From Leptospiraceae bacterium (GTDB lineage Bacteria; Spirochaetota; Leptospiria; Leptospirales; Leptonemataceae), in assembly GCA_020440935.1 (NCBI GenBank), contig JAGRNC010000093.1, forward strand, positions 1-8,726: 8,726 nt of DNA. The letters are read 5' to 3'. Shown here piece after piece: positions 1-5,943 of this stretch. Every line of letters begins with the position of its first letter. The stretch's first letter is position 1. The notes under the pieces are model-generated. The model was not told the DNA's origin, ran no database searches, and saw only the letters and a list, made by a program, of their open reading frames with translations. The position numbers and the translations under genes were made by a program.

Positions 1-123
1 ATTCGGGCAACTTCCGTCGACCGGGATTTTGGCGAAACATTGAAGTATGCCTGTGTCCGACATGAAAGGAGCAAAAAAGATAAAATAACGATTGAGTATT
101 TCATAGATCGGGGATATTTATAA
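1..123 (+). CDS. Possible C-terminal fragment of an unknown protein, cut by the left edge
   Basis: Frame 1 is open from the first base to a TAA at 121-123, giving 40 codons with no internal stop. The other two forward frames close within about 65 bases. The peptide has a protein-like mix of residues, with a basic stretch (RHERSKKDK) followed by an alternating hydrophobic tail (ITIEYFIDRGYL). I do not recognise a family, and a 40-codon open frame can arise by chance. The start lies outside the window, so length and function cannot be judged. No terminator hairpin with a T-run follows it. Confidence 0.35.
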   Translation: MRATSVDRDFGETLKYACVRHERSKKDKITIEYFIDRGYL

Positions 124-293
124 ATGAGACCCACACGACACACCGGTCAACAAAGAAGCTGAAATTTCCGGAATCCCGGCGACCTTCGAAAAAGCATTAG
201 AATACAAATAGGTGTAACCAAAAAGAATTGCATCGGTGTTCCCGGGCGTTCGCAATGCCGGATTATCCGAACGCCTGAGCAGCCACCGTTGCA
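124..293 (+). other. Leader upstream of the EEP-family gene
   Basis: This stretch has no credible open frame: an ATG at 124 closes after 12 codons. It contains a small perfect palindrome, TTCCGGAA at 166-173, and the larger dyad at 243-277 listed separately. I found no convincing -35/-10 pair and no strong Shine-Dalgarno site before the ATG at 294. Any promoter for the downstream gene should lie here or further left, because a stop at 276-278 closes that gene's frame. Confidence 0.4.
243..277. repeat. 10-bp inverted repeat just upstream of the EEP-family gene
   Basis: CGGGCGTTCG at 243-252 pairs with CGAACGCCTG at 268-277, nine Watson-Crick pairs and one G-T pair, leaving a 15-nt loop. It ends 16 bases before the ATG at 294. 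There is no T-run on either strand, so it does not look like an intrinsic terminator. It could be an operator for a dimeric regulator or a 5' untranslated hairpin. Nothing in the sequence decides between these. Confidence 0.5.
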
Positions 294-1451
294 ATGAACT
301 CTAAACCTGGATTCTTACTGCCCAGACTATCCGTCCTGGACTGGGTTGCACTGTTGTTGTTCTGCATCTTATTTGCATGCGGGGCCTATTACATCGGATC
401 GGCGGACAGGGAATTTCTGGTGAAGCCCGGTCTTTTCGGTCTTGCTGATTGGGTATTGCTTATATTGTTCTCTTTTGCCGGTCTGCCATTGCTGACCTTT
501 GGTCTTGTGGCGGTACTGGCGCTCATTGGCGCTCAATTTCGTTGGCCGCGATTTCAATTCTGGAAATTCATTCCGTCGGTGTTCGCTCTTATGGCCATGG
601 GCTGCTGGGCCACATTTCGCCCGTTTCTTTTTTCGGACCAATTTGTGATTGCAGACCGCCCGGAGCAGAATGCTTCTTCGCACGGCGACAAATCCGATCG
701 CTCGGTGCGAGTTCGCATTTTACACGCAAACATTTATCGCTTCAATGTCGCCCCGGCGAACCTGCAGCGGATCGCCGATCTAGCAGTAAGCGAGTCCGTT
801 GATATTTTGATTCTGCACGAGCTTCGAGAAGAGCAACAGTCCTTTCTGGATATGCAACTGACCGAATCCTACCCCTATCGATTAAGCAGCACCGAGCATC
901 CATACTTTGGCTTTGGAATCTATTCCAATCGTCCTTTTTTCGTGCGCAACCTGATGGCCGGACGTATCGAAGCGCTGGCTTCCATACGAGTGCAGGCATC
1001 CCCTGGTTGCGATGACCTTTTCGATTTACTGGCCGTTCATCCGGTGGCGCCCTTCAATCCGCGTATACTGGGGGTGCATCGCAGAACCATTGGTAGTCTT
1101 GCGGAGGAAATAACGGCCCGCAAATCAGCCATTCCTGTTGTGGTCACCGGCGATTTTAACTCGGTGGAATGGTCGCCCGATCGACGAAACCTGCTGCAAA
1201 AAAGCGGGCTTCGGCAGGCCGTATCCTCCGATGGGTGGGAGCAAGTGTTTCGCGGAACGTACGATGCTCGCTGGTGGGAAACGTTTCGATTGCCCATCGA
1301 TGCAGTTCTGGTGTCCGGCGATATCCGAGTATTGGAGCTGCGCCGTGTTGCTATCCCGGGCTCCGATCATCTGGGATTGCTTGCGGAAGTTCAGATTCCA
1401 GATTCTGCAAACTGTGCATCACTGAGAAACTTCCACAGATTAAGTCCATAG
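294..1451 (+). CDS. Membrane-anchored endonuclease/exonuclease/phosphatase (EEP) family protein
   Basis: The 385-residue protein has about three hydrophobic segments (roughly residues 15-34, 50-79 and 92-113) followed by a metal-dependent EEP-fold domain from about 138 to 368. The family's signature residues are visible: Asn146 in LHAN, Glu176 in HELRE, His249 in LAVHP, GDFN at 286-289, Asp336 in IDAVLV, and the terminal SDH at 357-359. The fold is shared by DNases, phosphodiesterases and sphingomyelinases, so the substrate cannot be read from sequence. The layout resembles YafD-like proteins with an N-terminal membrane anchor, and the catalytic domain is probably outside the cytoplasm. ATG 294 is the first start after an in-frame stop at 276-278 and has no clear Shine-Dalgarno site. 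The last 17 residues lie beyond the fold and inside the overlap with the convergent gene. Confidence 0.85.
   Translation: MNSKPGFLLPRLSVLDWVALLLFCILFACGAYYIGSADREFLVKPGLFGLADWVLLILFSFAGLPLLTFGLVAVLALIGAQFRWPRFQFWKFIPSVFALMAMGCWATFRPFLFSDQFVIADRPEQNASSHGDKSDRSVRVRILHANIYRFNVAPANLQRIADLAVSESVDILILHELREEQQSFLDMQLTESYPYRLSSTEHPYFGFGIYSNRPFFVRNLMAGRIEALASIRVQASPGCDDLFDLLAVHPVAPFNPRILGVHRRTIGSLAEEITARKSAIPVVVTGDFNSVEWSPDRRNLLQKSGLRQAVSSDGWEQVFRGTYDARWWETFRLPIDAVLVSGDIRVLELRRVAIPGSDHLGLLAEVQIPDSANCASLRNFHRLSP
1391..1451. other. 61-bp convergent 3' overlap of two genes
   Basis: The plus-strand EEP gene stops at 1449-1451 and the minus-strand gene stops at 1391-1393, so both strands code across this segment. 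It encodes the last 19 or so residues of each protein. No terminator with a T-run is visible on either side, so the two transcripts may read into each other. Confidence 0.75.
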
Positions 1452-2182
1452 TACGTTCGGCTATTTCGATCGCCGCCCGCCAGCAGCGAAACCAACTGCG
1501 CATCTTCGTCCAGTATGGGCGATCCCTGGCAGCCCGGTGGAAGTTCGTAGGGTTCATTTTTCCAGGCCCCGCGAAAACAGAAAAGCCCATGCTCCATTCC
1601 CGAGAACTCCAGATGCCGACGCACAAAGGGCAAATGATCATAGTCGTCCAGTAGCAGGAGAATATCTTTGAAACAGCTGAATCCGTAGCGATCGGCCAGA
1701 TTGGGAACACGCGCAGGATGCAGAGTTGAAGTCTTGCGCTGTTTCTCGTCCAGGATTTCTCCGTCGGGCCCCACTTCCTGGTAACGAGCATCGATGCTGC
1801 CCAGAAGCTCATCGCTTGCCTGGCCCGGGTCGCCTAGAGTCGAGCAGACCAGGTAAGTCTTTTTTTTCTCGGGCCCCAGGAGTTGCGGAATCTCGACATA
1901 GAATGGATCCAGGAGCGGATAGTACACCGGCCCCCGCAATGGATGGTGGTAGCCGTAGACTACGCCGGCTCCGGCTGGTTTTCCGTACTGGATAGTAAAA
2001 CCAAGCAGCTGGTTGCGATGCTTTACAATGGCGCCCGTTGAACCCGCAGTTACTTTTCGGCCTACAATCCATCGGAATGGGAACGAGCCCAGTATTAATT
2101 CCCAGAGGTATTCACTGGCGAGCAAGGGAAGCTCCGGCAGAGTGTTGCGTATAATTGCAGGAAGGCTTCCAGTATGCACCAT
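1391..2182 (-). CDS. Hypothetical protein with a degenerate trypsin-like protease signature
   Basis: I do not recognise this 263-residue protein by name. It has no clear signal peptide or membrane segment. The C-terminal part reads like the nucleophile region of chymotrypsin-fold proteases: PPGCQGSPILD at 215-225, then a hydrophobic strand and AGG at 235-237. In active relatives this is PGNSGSP or DSGGP; here the serine position is Gln219, preceded by Cys218. An N-terminal strand, STGAIV (48-53), leads to FTIQYG (62-67), where TAAHV would carry the catalytic histidine, so Tyr66 may replace it. KDILLLLDD (172-180) resembles the Asp strand, with Asp173 kept. This alignment is by eye. The His-Asp spacing is long (107 residues), so an insertion or a different fold is possible. 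ATG 2182 is the only standard start after the upstream stop (TAG, complement of 2231-2233), and its ribosome site is weak. It is probably cytoplasmic. Confidence 0.7.
   Translation of the reverse strand: MVHTGSLPAIIRNTLPELPLLASEYLWELILGSFPFRWIVGRKVTAGSTGAIVKHRNQLLGFTIQYGKPAGAGVVYGYHHPLRGPVYYPLLDPFYVEIPQLLGPEKKKTYLVCSTLGDPGQASDELLGSIDARYQEVGPDGEILDEKQRKTSTLHPARVPNLADRYGFSCFKDILLLLDDYDHLPFVRRHLEFSGMEHGLFCFRGAWKNEPYELPPGCQGSPILDEDAQLVSLLAGGDRNSRTYYGLNLWKFLSDAQFAESGI
1819..1867 (-). promoter_or_regulatory. Candidate -1 frameshift signal: slippery A AAA AAG plus stem-loop
   Basis: On the minus strand an A8 run (1867-1860) followed by G1859 encodes Lys106-108. The heptamer A AAA AAG (1865-1859) is in the correct phase for -1 slippage and is the same heptamer as in E. 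coli dnaX. Five bases later a stem can form: CCTGGTCTG (1853-1845) with CGGGCCAGG (1827-1819), nine pairs including two G-U, with a 17-nt loop. The -1 frame adds 16 residues and stops at TGA 1811-1809, so slippage would release a product of about 124 residues lacking the protease-like C-terminus. The elements are visible; that they work is inference. Confidence 0.4.
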
Positions 2183-2255
2183 CTGGCATTCCGCATTTAG
2201 GTCCGTGAGAAACCATGCAACACAGAAAGCCTATTTTCAGATCCATTGTTCAAGC

Positions 2256-2286
2256 AAAAAACCCGCCCCTGAATGCAAGGGCGGGT
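2256..2286 (-). terminator. Intrinsic terminator of the acyl-CoA synthetase gene
   Basis: Read on the minus strand, ACCCGCCC (2286-2279) pairs perfectly with GGGCGGGT (2268-2261) across a 10-nt loop and runs into T6 (2261-2256). It lies 31 bases past the stop codon of the acyl-CoA synthetase and about 75 bases before the next minus-strand start at 2182. It should therefore insulate that gene, which would need its own promoter in 2183-2255. I saw no convincing promoter hexamers there. Confidence 0.9.
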
Positions 2287-2290
2287 CTGA

Positions 2291-2306
2291 GCAGAGAGGT
2301 CTCTGC
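2291..2306. repeat. Second small hairpin beside the terminator
   Basis: GCAGAG (2291-2296) and CTCTGC (2301-2306) form a perfect 6-bp stem with a 4-nt loop. It sits between the acyl-CoA synthetase stop codon and the GC-rich terminator stem, so the 3' end of that mRNA would carry two stacked hairpins. It has no T-run of its own. Confidence 0.6.
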
Positions 2307-2317
2307 GTAGTCTGGAA

Positions 2318-4219
2318 TCAATCGTACATTGTATTGATCACATCTTGATACTTATCTGTGACCACGTGTCGTTTGATCTTGAAAAGGTTGGTCATCTCGT
2401 CGCCAACTTCAAATGCCTTGGGAAGTAGTCGAACATCCACAACTTTCTCGAAGGATTTGAACCCAGCCTCAGAGGAAACCAGCTTCTTAACTTCGTTGCG
2501 AAGCAGCTTGTTCACTTCTTCGTTTTTGGCCAGTTCTTCCAGTGAATTTCCGTAGTCCTTGAATTGCTCCAGCGACGGAACAATCAAAGCAGCCAGGTAC
2601 TTCTTGTCCTGACCTACGACCATCACCTGATCAATTAGAGGCGACTCAGTGAGTTTGTTCTCTATTGGGACCGGCTCAACGTTCTCTCCGCCCAGAAGAA
2701 CCACAGTTTCCTTGGATCGTCCAACAATCTTAAGAGTATTGTTGTAGGTGATCATTCCAAGGTCCCCGGTGTTCATCCAACCATCTTTGAGCACTTTGTC
2801 GGTGGCTTCCGGATTCTTGTAATAGCCGCGCATTACCTGCGGGCCTTTTGCATGAATCTCGCCTTTGATCCCTTTTTTCTTGGGACTTCCCTGTTCTGTG
2901 CTGAAGATGATGTCCCCATTGGAGATATCTACGATCCGAATTTCGGTATACGGGTAAATGGGACCTACCGATCCAATGACCAGTTTGTTCCATGTGCGTA
3001 CAGCGAGCACCGGACAGGTTTCGGTCATGCCGTAACCCTCGAGAACCGGAATTCCAATATTATTGAAGAACTCATCCACATGGATGGGCAATGCCCCGCC
3101 ACCGGATACAGATCCTCTCAATTTGCCACCGGTCGCTGCGCGAATCTTTCGAAGCACAACAACGTCCAGAAGAAAGTTTGGAATGGCCAGCAGTATCAGT
3201 CGGAGGATATTCCAGAGTCCAACCAGCAGAGAGAACACCGGATTTCTTCCAGTAGTGTCCAGCTGCTTGAAGCTCAGGAATCGAACAGCGCCTTTTACGT
3301 TACGTGAACAAAAGTAAGCTGCTTTAAACAATCCACGGGCAATTCCTGGACCTGTTTCCACTCTTTGCTGAATACCGCTGTAAATGCTTTCCCACAATCG
3401 TGGCGCACTGGCCATGAATGTAGGCTTCACAATCGCCATATCTTCGCGCAGGTTTCGCACGTTCGTATAGTACGTGCAACAACCGCCAGCGATAGCAATC
3501 ATCTCAAATACTCGTTCGAAAACATGCCATACCGGTAGGATGGATAGAATTCTATCCGTATAACCGATATCGATGGGAATGTTCTCTGCCTGCGATACCA
3601 TGCTGGAATGACGCAGCATAACGCCTTTGGGCGCTCCGGTCGTTCCAGAAGTATAGATCATTGTAAATAGATCGTCGGGTTTGATTTGCGCCATGCGCTC
3701 TTCGGCCCTTCGATCGCCATTGGCTCGCAGTTGCTTGCCCTTATCCAGGAGGTCATACAATCGGAGTACTCCATCAGGGACAGGAGTATCCTTATCCATC
3801 ATGATGATGTGCTGTATATTTGGTAGTTTATCTTTGTTCTTTTGAACTCGATCCAGTACGGCCTTGTTCTCCACAAAGACTACCTTTGCATCGGAATGCG
3901 GTAGAATGTATGTGACGTCCGCATCAGTTACGTCCGTCCCCCTGGGCACGTCTGCAGCACCTGCGATAAGAATGGCATAGTCAGAAACAATCCACTCCAA
4001 TCGATTATCTGCAAGTAGCCCCACGTGCTCTCGCGCCTGAACACCCAGGTCTATGAGACCGGTTGCCAGATTTATTCCCATTTCATACAGATCTTTGTAT
4101 GAAGTGGATTCAAAAACCTTGTCTTTGTTCCGGGTCGCAAATGCAGGTTTGTCGCCGTACGTGTCGGCGGCCCATTTATACATTGCGGCCAGGTTTGTAG
4201 CGTTTATCTTTATAGCCAC
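2318..4219 (-). CDS. Long-chain acyl-CoA synthetase (AMP-forming fatty acid-CoA ligase)
   Basis: The enzyme activates fatty acids with ATP and CoA through an acyl-adenylate, feeding beta-oxidation or lipid synthesis. From the GTG start it has 633 residues, a normal length. In this numbering the P-loop YTSGTTGAPKG is at 189-199, LPVWHVFERV at 228-237, EGYGMTE at 394-400, TGD at 484-486, GRSKE at 500-504, and the probable adenylation lysine is Lys614 in LFKIKR. A long hydrophobic stretch at about 328-356, before SGGGALP, could attach the protein to the membrane. I prefer GTG at 4219 because GGAGG lies six bases upstream and the family's usual N-terminus (AIKINATNLAAMYKWAA) begins there. An upstream TTG at 4267 in the same frame would add 16 atypical residues across the promoter region. 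A FadD/FadD15-like role is likely, but chain-length preference is unknown. Confidence 0.93.
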   Translation of the reverse strand: MAIKINATNLAAMYKWAADTYGDKPAFATRNKDKVFESTSYKDLYEMGINLATGLIDLGVQAREHVGLLADNRLEWIVSDYAILIAGAADVPRGTDVTDADVTYILPHSDAKVVFVENKAVLDRVQKNKDKLPNIQHIIMMDKDTPVPDGVLRLYDLLDKGKQLRANGDRRAEERMAQIKPDDLFTMIYTSGTTGAPKGVMLRHSSMVSQAENIPIDIGYTDRILSILPVWHVFERVFEMIAIAGGCCTYYTNVRNLREDMAIVKPTFMASAPRLWESIYSGIQQRVETGPGIARGLFKAAYFCSRNVKGAVRFLSFKQLDTTGRNPVFSLLVGLWNILRLILLAIPNFLLDVVVLRKIRAATGGKLRGSVSGGGALPIHVDEFFNNIGIPVLEGYGMTETCPVLAVRTWNKLVIGSVGPIYPYTEIRIVDISNGDIIFSTEQGSPKKKGIKGEIHAKGPQVMRGYYKNPEATDKVLKDGWMNTGDLGMITYNNTLKIVGRSKETVVLLGGENVEPVPIENKLTESPLIDQVMVVGQDKKYLAALIVPSLEQFKDYGNSLEELAKNEEVNKLLRNEVKKLVSSEAGFKSFEKVVDVRLLPKAFEVGDEMTNLFKIKRHVVTDKYQDVINTMYD

Positions 4220-4245
4220 GCCAGACCTCCAGAATAAGCTGGCGT
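4218..4245. repeat. 7-bp inverted repeat enclosing the acyl-CoA synthetase ribosome site
   Basis: ACGCCAG (4218-4224) and CTGGCGT (4239-4245) are perfect inverted copies with 14 bases between them. In the synthetase mRNA the stem would hold the Shine-Dalgarno site in its loop and the first bases of the GTG codon in its 3' arm. It could act as a translational hairpin or as an operator in the divergent gap. Either role is inference. Confidence 0.5.
4226..4230 (-). promoter_or_regulatory. Shine-Dalgarno site fixing the acyl-CoA synthetase start
   Basis: The minus strand reads GGAGG at 4230-4226, six bases before the GTG at 4219-4217. No comparable site precedes the alternative TTG at 4267. This is the main evidence for moving the start to 4219. 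Confidence 0.75.
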
Positions 4246-4249
4246 AAGG

Positions 4250-4275
4250 ATCATAGGAATCCTGCAAAATGTCAA
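4250..4275 (-). promoter_or_regulatory. Possible promoter of the acyl-CoA synthetase gene
   Basis: The minus strand carries a perfect TTGACA (4275-4270) and TATGAT (4255-4250). The spacer is 14 bases, shorter than the 16-18 preferred by the housekeeping sigma factor, which weakens the call. The predicted transcript start near 4243 would give a leader of about 24 bases, fitting the Shine-Dalgarno site at 4230-4226. The -35 element overlaps the first codons of pyrF. Confidence 0.35.
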
Positions 4276-5081
4276 CCTTTTACACGAGATATCGCGAAAG
4301 AAGAGAACGAATTCGGTCTGTGCTTTGCGTGGGACTCGACCCCGATCCAGATCAGCTCCCCGGTGGATACGACAAGACCGATGCAGGTCTGCTCCAACAT
4401 TTAGAGGATATTATTGAATCAACTGCTGATGTAGCCCTGGCGTACAAGCCAAATGCCGCTTTTTTCGAATCCAGGGGCGCCGGCGGCTGGGGAATGCTGC
4501 ATGCGACAATCGAAAAGATTCGAAAGGCCGCTCCGGAGGCCCTGGTCATTCTAGATGCTAAGCGCGGCGATCTTGGTAATACTGCATCGCACTATGCGAA
4601 GGCGGTGTTTGACGAGTTGAATGCCGATGCAGTTACTTTGAATCCATATATGGGAAGAGAAAGCCTCGAACCATTCCTGGAGCGAAGCGACCGTTGTAGT
4701 TTTGTGCTTTGTCTAACATCAAATACAGGAGCCAGGGATCTTCAATACCACGGCGATCCGCCTCTATTTGAACGAGTGGCCCGCTTATGTCACGAATGGA
4801 ATCAGCAAACGAACAATCTGGGTCTTGTGGTCGGAGCAACGCGAAAGGGAAGCGAACTGCAAAGAGTTCGTGAGCTGGCTCCGGATTTACCTTTTCTAGT
4901 GCCCGGGGTGGGCCGTCAGGGCGGCGACCTCGATTCAGTAATGGAAATGGCCGGTAAAGATGTGCTGGTTAACTCCAGTCGCTCCATTTTGTTTGCGTCG
5001 CACAAAAGGGAGAACCTTGTAGAAAGCGCGCGGCAAGAAGCTCAATCCCTGTTAGATTCGATGCAAAAATATTTGTCCTGA
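4269..5081 (+). CDS. pyrF: Orotidine 5'-phosphate decarboxylase (type 2)
   Basis: This cytosolic TIM-barrel enzyme converts OMP to UMP and carbon dioxide, the last step of de novo pyrimidine synthesis. The 270-residue length fits the longer second subfamily, also seen in mycobacteria and Myxococcus. Visible motifs are GLDPD at 22-26 with Asp24, AYKPN at 58-62 with Lys60, the catalytic LDAKRGD at 95-101 (Asp96, Lys98, Asp101), the phosphate-loop segment PGVGRQGGD at 212-220, and NSSRS at 235-239. ATG 4269 is preceded by AGGA at 4255-4258, a weak ribosome site with a 10-base gap. The gene is divergent from the acyl-CoA synthetase with 49 bp between start codons, and is followed by a 145-bp gap, so it is probably transcribed separately from sdh. 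The sequence looks intact. Confidence 0.96.
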   Translation: MSTFYTRYRERRERIRSVLCVGLDPDPDQLPGGYDKTDAGLLQHLEDIIESTADVALAYKPNAAFFESRGAGGWGMLHATIEKIRKAAPEALVILDAKRGDLGNTASHYAKAVFDELNADAVTLNPYMGRESLEPFLERSDRCSFVLCLTSNTGARDLQYHGDPPLFERVARLCHEWNQQTNNLGLVVGATRKGSELQRVRELAPDLPFLVPGVGRQGGDLDSVMEMAGKDVLVNSSRSILFASHKRENLVESARQEAQSLLDSMQKYLS

Positions 5082-5117
5082 CCGACTGAGCTGGACCCCG
5101 AACCACAACCATGTAGA

Positions 5118-5158
5118 AATCGATTATCGATTCTTTCCGATATACGGCGATCCGATTT
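5118..5158. promoter_or_regulatory. CGAT-rich palindromic region between pyrF and sdhC
   Basis: A perfect palindrome, AATCGAT-T-ATCGATT, lies at 5118-5132. CGAT occurs five times, starting at 5121, 5128, 5138, 5148 and 5153, with intervals of 7, 10, 10 and 5 bases. The segment runs into a T-rich tract (5154-5165). It could be a regulator site ahead of the sdh operon. A weak pyrF terminator is also possible, but no strong GC stem precedes the T-run. Confidence 0.35.
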
Positions 5159-5162
5159 TTTC

Positions 5163-5195
5163 TTTACGCGGCAGGCAATGGAGAAAGCCTGTAAA
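5163..5195 (+). repeat. Bulged hairpin in the putative sdh leader
   Basis: CAGGC (5172-5176) pairs with GCCTG (5187-5191) over a 10-nt loop. The flanking TTTA (5163-5166) can pair with TAAA (5192-5195) past a five-base bulge. It ends 31 bases before the sdhC start. There is no T-run after it, so it is not a terminator. It may be a mild structure in the 5' untranslated region. Confidence 0.3.
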
Positions 5196-5226
5196 TGTTT
5201 CCCTTCCAGGTCAGGAGATAGTATTA

Positions 5227-5910
5227 ATGATCCTCAAACGTCTTTTCGGTTCTTCAATTGGCCGCAAAATCCTGGTGGCAACCACTGGTCTGCTACTCAT
5301 CGGATTTGTGCTGATGCATATGCTAGGAAACTGGAATATGTTTTTCGGTCGCGAGGAAATGAACACCTATGCGGCATTTTTGAAAAGCATTCCGGGTCCG
5401 CTATGGACAGCGCGCATAGGTCTGATCGTTGTTTTCATTTTGCACGTAATTATTGCTCTAAAACTGAAAATGGAAAGCAGCGCCGCCCGTCCCGTAGGAT
5501 ACAAAAAAGGAAATACCATGCGGGCCTCCCTGGCTTCGCGCTACATGGCCCAAACTGGCCTACTTATTCTTGCCTTTATTATTTATCATTTGCTCCACTT
5601 CACCTTTGGTCAGGTAGATCCAAATACATTCTCGCTCCTGGACGATAAAGGCAGGCACGATGTATATGGAATGGTGGTGCATTCCTTCCAGAATCCTCTG
5701 GTATCCGCCAGCTATATTATTGCCATGTTCTTTCTTGCCATGCATTTGATCCATGCCGTGCAGAGCATGCTTCAGACGTTTGGACTGGCAGGAGAACAGA
5801 GTCGGCCTTTGGTGCAGAAAATTTCGGTGGGAGTAGCGCTTTTCTTTTTCATTGGCTACTCGGCTATTCCCGTTTCCATACTGGCCGGCCTTGTCGGATT
5901 AAACGGGTAG
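5227..5910 (+). CDS. sdhC: Succinate dehydrogenase cytochrome b558 subunit (type B anchor)
   Basis: This inner-membrane subunit anchors the SdhAB dimer, binds two b hemes and passes electrons to the quinone, probably menaquinone. Five hydrophobic segments are visible at about 15-35, 62-82, 107-127, 157-178 and 199-222, the layout of the single-anchor b558 family known from Bacillus, Bacteroidetes and epsilonproteobacteria. Candidate heme ligands are His31 (LMHMLGN), His73, His121 or His124 (YHLLHF) and His173 or His176 (AMHLIH), spaced like the four ligands of B. subtilis SdhC. The 227-residue length is normal. ATG 5227 follows GGAG at 5214-5217 with a nine-base gap. It is the first gene of the operon. 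No separate SdhD is present, as expected for this type. Confidence 0.95.
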   Translation: MILKRLFGSSIGRKILVATTGLLLIGFVLMHMLGNWNMFFGREEMNTYAAFLKSIPGPLWTARIGLIVVFILHVIIALKLKMESSAARPVGYKKGNTMRASLASRYMAQTGLLILAFIIYHLLHFTFGQVDPNTFSLLDDKGRHDVYGMVVHSFQNPLVSASYIIAMFFLAMHLIHAVQSMLQTFGLAGEQSRPLVQKISVGVALFFFIGYSAIPVSILAGLVGLNG

Positions 5911-5943
5911 ATCTTATTTCGAATTACAGTTGAGGGAGAAATC

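Noticed and set aside
1169..1654. 161-codon plus-strand open frame across the end of the EEP gene
   Set aside because: It overlaps two better-supported genes in another frame, has no ribosome site and its peptide shows no recognisable motif.
1860..1867. Plus-strand T8 run as a terminator for the EEP gene
   Set aside because: It lies more than 400 bases after the stop, inside the opposite coding gene, and no GC-rich stem directly precedes it on the plus strand.
2879..2890. A-run in the acyl-CoA synthetase (and a similar one in sdhA near 6832-6841) as slippery sites
   Set aside because: The AAAAAAG strings fall in the wrong phase for -1 slippage (AAG AAA AAA GGN).
4220..4267. TTG at 4267 as the start of the acyl-CoA synthetase
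   Set aside because: It has no Shine-Dalgarno site, adds 16 residues unlike the family's N-terminus and covers promoter-like hexamers. GTG 4219 has GGAGG at the right distance.
5145..5165. Intrinsic terminator of pyrF
   Set aside because: There is a T-rich tract, but the only stem right before it is CGG/CCG with a four-base loop, too weak to call.
5178..5648. 156-codon plus-strand open frame overlapping sdhC
   Set aside because: It is an out-of-frame shadow of sdhC, which has full family features and a ribosome site.
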